Part shown: positions 1 to 4,984 of the stretch, in pieces
How positions within the stretch are numbered: the first letter of the stretch is position 1
Layout: each line of letters opens with the position of its first letter
From: Synergistaceae bacterium
Lineage (GTDB): Bacteria > Synergistota > Synergistia > Synergistales > Synergistaceae
Length of the DNA stretch: 7,483 nucleotides
Assembly: GCA_031283975.1 (NCBI GenBank)
Contig: JAITAT010000267.1
Coordinates: forward strand, 1-7,483
Reading direction: 5' to 3'
The notes under the pieces: model-generated
Database searches by the model: none
What the model saw: the letters and a program-made list of their open reading frames with translations, nothing else
Told to the model about the DNA's origin: nothing
Made by a program: the position numbers and the translations under genes

Positions 1-1531
1 TCAGGAAAATCTTGTGATAGCGCAGTCTCGACGGATTGTACGAGTCCCCTATGCCGCAGCCGAGAACCTGCACGATGCTCCGTATGACGTCGTTTGAAAG
101 GATTTTGTCGAGCCGCGCTTTTTCGACGTTGAGTATCTTGCCCCGCAGCGGCAGTATAGCCTGAAAGCCCCTGTCTCTGCCCTGTTTGGCGCTGCCTCCC
201 GCGCTTTCTCCCTCCACTATGTAGAGTTCGCTCTCGGCCGGGTCGCGATTGGAGCAGTCAGCGAGCTTGCCGGGCAGATCCAGCTTGTTCATCGGGTTGC
301 CCCTATGCACGAGGTCGCGGGCCTTGCGCGCGGCTTCCCGCGCCTGACGGGCCTTTATGGCTTTCTCGCATATGGGCTTGAGTATCTCCGGCGTTTCCTC
401 CAGCGCTATTTTCATTCCCTCGTAAACTATGGAATCGACTATGCCCTTGACGTCGCCGTTTCCGAGCTTTGTCTTCGTCTGCCCCTCGAACTGCGGTTCC
501 AGCAATTTTATGGATATGACCGCGGTGAGGCCTTCTTTGAGGTCCTCGCCCGTGAAATTGGGGTCCTTTTCGCGCAGAAGTTTGGAGCGCCTGGCCTCGT
601 CGTTTATAGCGCGGGTAAGCGCGGTGCGAAAGCCCGAAACGTGGGTGCCTCCCTCGATTGTATTTATGAGATTGGCGAACGCGAACACGCGCTCGATGAA
701 TGTGTCGTTATACTGGAGAGCTACCTCGACCGTCGTACCCTCCTTCGAGCCGCTAATGTAAAGCGGGGGCTTGAAAGCCGTGTCCTTGCCGCGGTTCAGG
801 TATTCCACAAAAGAACGTATGCCGCCCTCGTAGCAGTATGTGCGCGCGGACGTGTCCCCGGTTTCCGCCCTGCGATCGTCGAACGTTATGGTGACGCCCG
901 GGTTCAGAAACGCCAGTTCTCGCAGACGGCCCTTCAATATGTCGGCGGAATACTCGGTATCGGCGAATATTTTGTCGTCGGCGAGAAAGCGGACCTCGGT
1001 GCCATGCCCGCCCGAATCACCGATTCGCGTCAATTCCGCCGCCGGTACGCCGCGTTCGTATCTCTGGGTATATTTCCCGCCGTCGCGCTCGATGCTGAGT
1101 TCAAGCCACCTGGACAGAGCGTTCACCACCGACACGCCGACGCCGTGAAGCCCTCCCGATACCTGATAAGCTCCCTTGTCGAACTTTCCTCCGGCGTGCA
1201 GGACGGTCATGACGACTTCCGCCGCCGATTTGCCCATGCCCTCGTGATACTCGGTCGGTATGCCGCGCCCGTTGTCTTTTACGGACACGCTGCCGTCAGG
1301 ATGAATAACCACGTCCACCCTGTCGCAGAATCCGGCGAGCGCTTCGTCTATGGCGTTATCAACCACCTCGTACACGAGATGGTGCAACCCGCGCGAACTC
1401 TGATCGCCCACGTACATTCCGGGCCGTTTTCTGACCGCTTCCAGACCTTCGAGAACCTGTATATCCTTCGCCCCGTACTCGGCGCTTCCGGCCGATGTCC
1501 CGCTCTGTGTCTCCCTGATGTCGTCCCCCAT
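1..1531 (-). CDS. gyrB: DNA gyrase subunit B, 3' end cut by window edge
   Basis: ATPase subunit of the type II topoisomerase that introduces negative supercoils. I translated the minus strand from the ATG at 1531 and found 510 residues with no stop before the window edge. The GHKL ATPase domain shows E55 and N59 (in EVVDNAIDEA, matching E. coli E42 and N46), the DNGRGIP loop at 86-92, GGKFD at 114-118, GGLHGVGVSVVNALS at 126-140 and the QTKTKLGN transducer lysine loop at 351-358. The TOPRIM start is EGESAGGSAKQGR at 440-452, then PLRGKILNVEKA at 461-472; the NVEKA ending favours GyrB over ParE. About 130 C-terminal residues are missing compared with a usual protein of about 640. The start lies 2 nt after the stop of the upstream small gene, with GGAAGGGG (1543-1550) 11 nt before it, so the two are probably co-transcribed and translationally coupled. 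Oddity: Glu442 replaces the usual Asp of EGDSAGG. Confidence 0.97.
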   Translation of the reverse strand, partial: MGDDIRETQSGTSAGSAEYGAKDIQVLEGLEAVRKRPGMYVGDQSSRGLHHLVYEVVDNAIDEALAGFCDRVDVVIHPDGSVSVKDNGRGIPTEYHEGMGKSAAEVVMTVLHAGGKFDKGAYQVSGGLHGVGVSVVNALSRWLELSIERDGGKYTQRYERGVPAAELTRIGDSGGHGTEVRFLADDKIFADTEYSADILKGRLRELAFLNPGVTITFDDRRAETGDTSARTYCYEGGIRSFVEYLNRGKDTAFKPPLYISGSKEGTTVEVALQYNDTFIERVFAFANLINTIEGGTHVSGFRTALTRAINDEARRSKLLREKDPNFTGEDLKEGLTAVISIKLLEPQFEGQTKTKLGNGDVKGIVDSIVYEGMKIALEETPEILKPICEKAIKARQAREAARKARDLVHRGNPMNKLDLPGKLADCSNRDPAESELYIVEGESAGGSAKQGRDRGFQAILPLRGKILNVEKARLDKILSNDVIRSIVQVLGCGIGDSYNPSRLRYHKIFL

Positions 1532-1533
1532 AT

Positions 1534-1746
1534 CTAGCGTTTCCCCTTCCGTTCGCCCTCGGGCGATTCTTTCACGTTTTGCCCGCCTAAGAACCTTTTG
1601 CCGCGCGCGTCAAGCGCCTGAGGCGTGAAGACCGACTCCCCGGCGGAATTATCGGCAGTCAAAATTTTCGTCCTCCCGTTCTCTCTTACGAGCGCGACGA
1701 CCCTCTCCATCAAAATCACGCCGCCGTACTCCAAAAAAAGAAACAA
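1534..1746 (-). CDS. remB: RemB-like small protein (DUF370 family)
   Basis: A 70-residue protein beginning MFLFLEYGGVILMERVVALV. This resembles the N-terminus of DUF370 proteins (MYIHLG..-VV...DIVGI type), the family of the Bacillus subtilis matrix regulators RemA and RemB. B. subtilis remB (yaaB) also sits directly upstream of gyrB, which is the strongest support. RemA is a DNA-binding activator of biofilm genes; the role of RemB-type proteins is less clear, and nothing here shows target genes. The C-terminal 20 residues are basic and glycine-rich (ends ERKGKR) and look disordered. The start is TTG at 1746, chosen because AGGGAGG (1754-1760) lies 7 nt upstream. No recF precedes it, unlike the B. 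subtilis order; the next gene upstream is divergent malQ. The family call rests on a short match plus gene order. Confidence 0.6.
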   Translation of the reverse strand: MFLFLEYGGVILMERVVALVRENGRTKILTADNSAGESVFTPQALDARGKRFLGGQNVKESPEGERKGKR

Positions 1747-1753
1747 GACAACG

Positions 1754-1760
1754 CCTCCCT
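1754..1760 (-). promoter_or_regulatory. Shine-Dalgarno that fixes a TTG start
   Basis: AGGGAGG on the minus strand, 7 nt before the TTG at 1746. It decides the start of the RemB-like gene, which has no ATG at that point. It forms an exact 8-nt inverted repeat with the malQ ribosome binding site. Confidence 0.75.
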
Positions 1761-1764
1761 GATA

Positions 1765-1770
1765 TATAAT
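1765..1770 (+). promoter_or_regulatory. Candidate -10 element for malQ
   Basis: An exact TATAAT, 35 nt before the malQ ATG. No convincing -35 hexamer lies 16-18 nt upstream, so the promoter is either activator-dependent or the match is chance in an AT-rich patch. Transcription would start near 1777 and give a leader of about 29 nt. Confidence 0.4.
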
Positions 1771-1775
1771 ATCTT

Positions 1776-1781
1776 ATTATA
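1776..1781 (-). promoter_or_regulatory. Candidate -10 element for the remB-like/gyrB pair
   Basis: TATAAT read on the minus strand, 29 nt before the TTG start at 1746. It lies only 5 nt from the opposing malQ -10 candidate, so RNA polymerase could not easily occupy both at once. A clear -35 hexamer is not visible. Confidence 0.4.
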
Positions 1782-1790
1782 TCAGAATCA

Positions 1791-1798
1791 CAGGGAGG
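1791..1798 (+). promoter_or_regulatory. malQ ribosome binding site
   Basis: CAGGGAGG, 7 nt before the ATG at 1806. It is strong and well spaced, which supports that start. Confidence 0.75.
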
Positions 1799-1805
1799 TA
1801 AACTC

Positions 1806-3395
1806 ATGAGCGAGCGGCGAAACCGCAAGACGGGAGTGCTGATGCACATATCCAGCCTTCCGGGGCGTTACGGCACGGGCGATCTGGGGGAGAGCGCGGC
1901 CAGTTTCGCGCGCATACTGGCTGAGGCCGGAGTCTCGGCATGGCAGATGCTGCCGCTCGTCCCAACGAACGGGGCGTTCTCACACTCTCCTTACAGCAGC
2001 GAGTCGGCATTCGCGGGCAATATCATGTATATATGCCCCGAAAAACTGGTAAGGCTGGGGCTGATCGGCGCTTCGGAACTCGAAAGATTCACCGCGTCCG
2101 GCAAGACCGATTTCGACCGGGCGCTACGGTCGAAACGCGAGGTTTTGAAAATCTGCCATAAAAATTTCAGGCACGACGAAGCGTACAAGACGAAATTCCG
2201 CGAACTGTCCGACAAATTCTGGGATTTTTGCGCCGCGGAGGCATACTGGCTGGAGGATTACGCGCTGTTTTCGACCCTCAAGGAACTGGAGGGGACCGCG
2301 TGGAACGAGTGGAGACCGGAATACAGAACCCGCGACTGGAGCGCGCTCGGCGCGTTGAAACAGGACGGCGAGATATCTCAGGCGCTCGATGAACGCCGTT
2401 TCGAGCAGTTTTTGTTTTTCAGCCAACTGGAAGAACTTCGCGGGCTGTGCCGCGCATTGGACATCACTCTGATAGGGGATCTGCCCATTTACGTCGCCTA
2501 CGACAGCGCGGACGTATGGGGACGCCAGGATCTGTTTGAACTCGACGCGGAGGGAAATCCGGCGTCGGTCGCGGGCGTTCCGCCGGACTACTTCAGCCGC
2601 ACCGGGCAGAGATGGGGGAACCCGATATACAAATGGGACAGGATGCGCAACGACGGCTATCAATGGTGGATGAGGCGTTTTGGTCACGCGCTGAAACAGG
2701 CCGACATCGTGCGGATAGACCATTTCAGGGGATTTTTTCAGTATTGGGATATTCCGGCGTCCGAACCGACAGCCGAAAACGGATGCTGGAAACCGGGCCC
2801 CGGAGACGACATGTTAAACGCCATGCGGCGGAGATACTCCGACGGCGAAGGACGTCTGCCTTTCATCGCGGAAGATCTGGGTATCCTGACGGACGACGTG
2901 ATAAAAGCGATGGAAGATTTCGGCCTTCCCGGTATGAAAGTCCTCCAATTCGCCTTCGGAGAGGGAATGCCCGACAACCCATATATCCCGCACAACCATA
3001 GGCGCAACTGCGTCGTATACACCGGCACGCATGACAACAACACAGTTGTCGGATGGTGGACGAAAGACGCGGCGGACGCGGAGAGGGAAAATTTCAAAAA
3101 ATATATGAATCTCTCCAAACCGGACCCGGAGGCGGCCGCCGATGCGATGATCCGCTCCGCGCTCTCGAGTACGGCCGACCTCGCCGTCATAACCACTCAG
3201 GATATACTGCGGCTCGGCGCGGAGGCAAGGATGAACACGCCGTCGACCACAACAGGCAACTGGACGTGGAGACTGGATGATCTCAGCACCCTGAAAGACG
3301 AGATGAAACGTATCGCGTCTCTGAACGAGCTGTTCGGGCGAAGCCACCCGAAGAAAAAAGATGAGATCGAGCCGGAATGCGATTCAATAAATTAA
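1806..3395 (+). CDS. malQ: 4-alpha-glucanotransferase (amylomaltase, GH77)
   Basis: Cytoplasmic enzyme that transfers alpha-1,4-glucan segments between maltodextrins, in maltodextrin or glycogen use. The 529-residue length fits the compact bacterial GH77 type of about 500 residues. Visible signatures are GVLMHISSLPG at 10-20, SPYSSESAFAGN at 61-72, and LIGDLPIYVAYDSADVW at 222-238. The catalytic set is complete: nucleophile D305 in RIDHFRG, acid/base E356 in AEDLG, and transition-state D410 in GTHDNNT; the spacing closely matches the Thermus enzyme (D293, E340, D395). No signal peptide or membrane segment is seen. The tail after about residue 511 is charged and probably disordered. ATG 1806 is preceded by CAGGGAGG at 7 nt. 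It is divergent from the remB-like/gyrB pair and stands alone on its strand up to the encapsulin operon; I see no other glycogen or maltose gene nearby. Confidence 0.97.
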   Translation: MSERRNRKTGVLMHISSLPGRYGTGDLGESAASFARILAEAGVSAWQMLPLVPTNGAFSHSPYSSESAFAGNIMYICPEKLVRLGLIGASELERFTASGKTDFDRALRSKREVLKICHKNFRHDEAYKTKFRELSDKFWDFCAAEAYWLEDYALFSTLKELEGTAWNEWRPEYRTRDWSALGALKQDGEISQALDERRFEQFLFFSQLEELRGLCRALDITLIGDLPIYVAYDSADVWGRQDLFELDAEGNPASVAGVPPDYFSRTGQRWGNPIYKWDRMRNDGYQWWMRRFGHALKQADIVRIDHFRGFFQYWDIPASEPTAENGCWKPGPGDDMLNAMRRRYSDGEGRLPFIAEDLGILTDDVIKAMEDFGLPGMKVLQFAFGEGMPDNPYIPHNHRRNCVVYTGTHDNNTVVGWWTKDAADAERENFKKYMNLSKPDPEAAADAMIRSALSSTADLAVITTQDILRLGAEARMNTPSTTTGNWTWRLDDLSTLKDEMKRIASLNELFGRSHPKKKDEIEPECDSIN

Positions 3396-3406
3396 AATAA
3401 TTTTAA
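3392..3406. promoter_or_regulatory. 7-1-7 dyad resembling a PerR/Fur box
   Basis: TTAAAAT-A-ATTTTAA is an exact 7-1-7 inverted repeat overlapping the malQ stop codon, about 100 bp before the encapsulated ferritin start. It matches the B. subtilis PerR consensus TTATAATNATTATAA at 12 of 14 positions. Peroxide or iron control of a ferritin operon would make sense, but the DNA is low-complexity A/T and could match by chance. Confidence 0.3.
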
Positions 3407-3433
3407 AAACTGCGCATTTTACGTATTTTATTT

Positions 3434-3462
3434 CCTCGGAAAATAGATACTATTGTCCCAGG
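3434..3462. promoter_or_regulatory. Imperfect 29-bp palindrome upstream of the encapsulin operon
   Basis: The left arm is CCT-C-GGAAAATA (3434-3445), the centre GATAC, and the right arm TATTGTCC-C-AGG (3451-3462). Ten of twelve arm positions pair. It ends 45 bp before the EncFtn start, where a promoter or operator is expected. No U-run follows, so it is not a malQ terminator. The GGAAAATA arm also takes part in a second, weaker dyad with TTTCC at 3431-3435. No known binding motif was recognised. Confidence 0.35.
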
Positions 3463-3507
3463 CGAATTACTAAATTTACGATGCAGACAAGGGAAGGGGA
3501 AATTAAC

Positions 3508-3858
3508 ATGGGCTTTTACATTCCTTACGGAGAACTCTCCGCAAAGGCAAGGACAACGGACAGCGCCATTACCAGTCTCATGGAGGAGCTGGAAGCCATC
3601 AACTTCTACAACCAGAGGGCCGACGTCGCGGCGGACGACACCATCAAAGCCGTGATGCTGCACAACCGCAACGAGGAAATAGAACACGCCGTCATGCTGT
3701 TTGAATGGCTGCGGCGCAATATCGACGAGTTCGACGAGGATATGCGCACATATCTTTTTCAGAAAGCGCCGATAACGGAAATCGAGGCAGCAGCGACCGG
3801 GGACACCGGCGGCGGAACTTCGGCGGCTTCGCTCGGGATAGGTTCGCTGCGCAAATAG
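3508..3858 (+). CDS. Encapsulated ferritin (EncFtn), encapsulin cargo
   Basis: Ferritin-like ferroxidase that works inside an encapsulin shell, oxidising Fe(II) for storage. The 116 residues carry the two-helix EncFtn pattern: MEELEAINFYNQR at 25-37 and HNRNEEIEHAVMLFEWLRR at 52-70. By alignment to Rhodospirillum rubrum EncFtn from memory, the ferroxidase ligands E32, E62 and H65 correspond to E27, E57 and H60, all present; E26 and E29 are also kept, while the following Trp38 is Phe33 here. RTYLFQKAPITEIEAA (80-95) ends the folded part. A Gly/Thr/Ala linker (about 97-107) then leads to SLGIGSLRK (108-116), a typical encapsulin cargo-loading peptide. EncFtn forms open rings and needs the shell to store mineral. 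Start 3508 has AAGGGGA 7 nt upstream; an in-frame ATG at 3481 lacks a proper site. The shell gene follows 48 nt downstream, giving the usual cargo-then-shell order. Confidence 0.95.
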   Translation: MGFYIPYGELSAKARTTDSAITSLMEELEAINFYNQRADVAADDTIKAVMLHNRNEEIEHAVMLFEWLRRNIDEFDEDMRTYLFQKAPITEIEAAATGDTGGGTSAASLGIGSLRK

Positions 3859-3906
3859 CGAGCGGACATGTGCTAATTTTTACATCATAAGAACAGGAGG
3901 ATTGAA

Positions 3907-4710
3907 ATGGATATGTTTGGACGCGATCTGGCGCCATTGAGCGGCGCCGCATTGAAAGAAATAGACGCGCAGGCCGCGCGGACGCTTCGCGCCAATCTCG
4001 CGGCGAGAAGATTCGCCGACATCAAGGGACCCTACGGCTGGTCATACTCGGGAGTTCCCTCCGGGACGCTGGACTCCCTTCAGAAGGACGGCGAGGTAGG
4101 GTTCGGCGTCCGCGGCGTCACTCCGCTCGTCGAGACGAGAGTGGAATTCGGCTTGAGCGCCATCGGGATGCACGACATCGACAGAGGCCGCGCAAACCCC
4201 GACCTAACCGCGGTAGAGAAAGCGGCCGCGGCGATCGCCGAGTTCGAGGACAAGGCCGTGTTCGATGGGTTCGCGAAGGCCGGAATAAAAGGCCTCAAAG
4301 ACGGAAGTGAAAACCCGGCGCTGGAGCTGACGCCGAGCGACCCGAGCGCGCTTCTCAAAGAGGTGATCGGAGCAATCGACAGGTCAAAGACGGAGCTTTC
4401 CATCTCCGGCCCGTTCGCCATCGTCGGCGGCAAAGCCTTTCGCGGCGCTCTCTCCGCGCTGGCCGGAAACCGCACACTTCTCGAGCTGCTCAAGAAATCA
4501 ACCGATATCGACGAATTCATCTATTCGCCGCTCGTTCCCGAGGGTTACCTGATTTCCAAAAGAGGCGGTGATTTCGAGTTAACGCTCGGCGGTGACTTCG
4601 TAGTCGGCTATCATTCGAGAACCGGCGACACGCTCAATTTCTATCTGGCGGAGTCATTTTCATACCGCATTCTGGAACCGAGGGCCTACACGCCGCTGAA
4701 GCTGAAGTAA
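3907..4710 (+). CDS. Encapsulin shell protein (HK97 fold, family 1)
   Basis: Capsid-like protein that self-assembles into a protein nanocompartment holding cargo enzymes. The 267 residues align over their whole length with the T. maritima encapsulin as I recall it: APLSGAALKEIDAQA (9-23) for APLTEKQWQEIDNRA, GPYGWSY (41-47), LVETRVEF for LIELRATF (74-81), AEFEDKAVFDG (111-121), GIKGL (126-130), SPLVPEGYLISKRGGDFELTLGGD (207-230) and the C-terminal YRILEP region (253-258). The size suggests a small T=1 shell, which is inferred. The start has AGGAGG (3895-3900) 6 nt upstream, a strong site that would favour high shell output relative to cargo. It follows EncFtn in the same operon and ends 11 nt before a strong hairpin. 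The flavin-stacking Trp87 of T. maritima falls on Ile86 here, so that cofactor site is probably absent. Confidence 0.96.
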   Translation: MDMFGRDLAPLSGAALKEIDAQAARTLRANLAARRFADIKGPYGWSYSGVPSGTLDSLQKDGEVGFGVRGVTPLVETRVEFGLSAIGMHDIDRGRANPDLTAVEKAAAAIAEFEDKAVFDGFAKAGIKGLKDGSENPALELTPSDPSALLKEVIGAIDRSKTELSISGPFAIVGGKAFRGALSALAGNRTLLELLKKSTDIDEFIYSPLVPEGYLISKRGGDFELTLGGDFVVGYHSRTGDTLNFYLAESFSYRILEPRAYTPLKLK

Positions 4711-4721
4711 CATGAAACGCC

Positions 4722-4746
4722 GCGGGGACGCCGTAAGCGTCCCCGC
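4722..4746 (+). terminator. Hairpin terminator between convergent operons
   Basis: GCGGGGACGC (4722-4731) and GCGTCCCCGC (4737-4746) form a perfect 10-bp GC-rich stem with loop CGTAA. On the plus strand it is followed by TTTACTGTTTAA, a modest U-rich tail, 11 nt after the shell gene stop. On the minus strand it begins 1 nt after the BFD-like gene stop, with GGCGTTT after it, so it may work in both directions, better for the encapsulin operon. Confidence 0.8.
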
Positions 4747-4747
4747 T

Positions 4748-4984
4748 TTACTGTTTAAGCGCGTCGGCCAGCGCGGCGTAGTAGTCGAGCATCTCCTGAA
4801 CATCGATATAGCAATTCATGCAGGTATTGACTTTCTCGCGGTTATTCCGGCAGGCGCCCGTTATTCTGACGATATCGGGCAGACTGCGCGCTCCCTGGTT
4901 GATCGCGTGTATTATATCTTTTTTCGTCACGTTCGCGCAGTGGCATATCTCGCGGGAAACAGGGGAATCCTTCCAGTTCAGCAA
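4748..4984 (-). CDS. BFD-like [2Fe-2S]-binding protein
   Basis: A 78-residue cytoplasmic protein resembling the bacterioferritin-associated ferredoxin domain (Fer2_BFD), small helical [2Fe-2S] proteins; E. coli-type Bfd donates electrons to release iron from bacterioferritin. Visible features are CHC at 14-16, then a helix-turn-helix-like stretch NVTKKDIIHAINQGARSLPD (18-37), TGAC at 42-45 and CMNC at 55-58. The gap from C16 to C55 has 38 residues against about 32 in E. coli Bfd, and C45 is an extra cysteine, so the cluster ligands are not certain. The frame stays open further upstream, but that part only shadows pepF. I place the start at TTG 4984, overlapping the pepF stop by 7 nt (CTG 4981 is possible), with a weak AAAGAAG before it, suggesting translational coupling. 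It ends beside the shared hairpin, tail-to-tail with the encapsulin operon. No cargo-loading tail is visible. Confidence 0.8.
   Translation of the reverse strand: MLNWKDSPVSREICHCANVTKKDIIHAINQGARSLPDIVRITGACRNNREKVNTCMNCYIDVQEMLDYYAALADALKQ

Larger units (their letters stand above)
1759..1785. promoter_or_regulatory. Operator-like dyad between divergent genes
   Basis: CTGATATA (1759-1766) and TATATCAG (1778-1785) are exact inverted repeats around an 11-nt AT-rich centre. The dyad covers both candidate -10 elements, so a bound regulator could control both directions. The bases fit an operator, but no regulator is identified and AT-rich promoter DNA often gives chance symmetry. Confidence 0.3.

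Noticed and set aside
305..1537. 410-codon open frame on the plus strand
   Set aside because: It lies antisense to gyrB, whose minus-strand frame carries every GyrB motif. The plus frame shows no recognisable domain.
2124..3347. Minus-strand frames of 152-199 codons
   Set aside because: They are shadows opposite malQ, which has an intact catalytic triad; their proteins look like random composition.
3392..3406. A/T dyad as a malQ terminator
   Set aside because: The stem is pure A/T and would be too weak; it also overlaps the stop codon. An operator reading is more plausible.
3481..3507. Earlier ATG for the encapsulated ferritin
   Set aside because: It would add MQTREGEIN, which includes the ribosome binding site AAGGGGA as codons. 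The ATG at 3508 is correctly spaced from that site.
4080..4520. 146-codon minus-strand frame, serine- and proline-rich
   Set aside because: It is antisense to the encapsulin shell gene. The composition is what the reverse of GC-rich codons gives.
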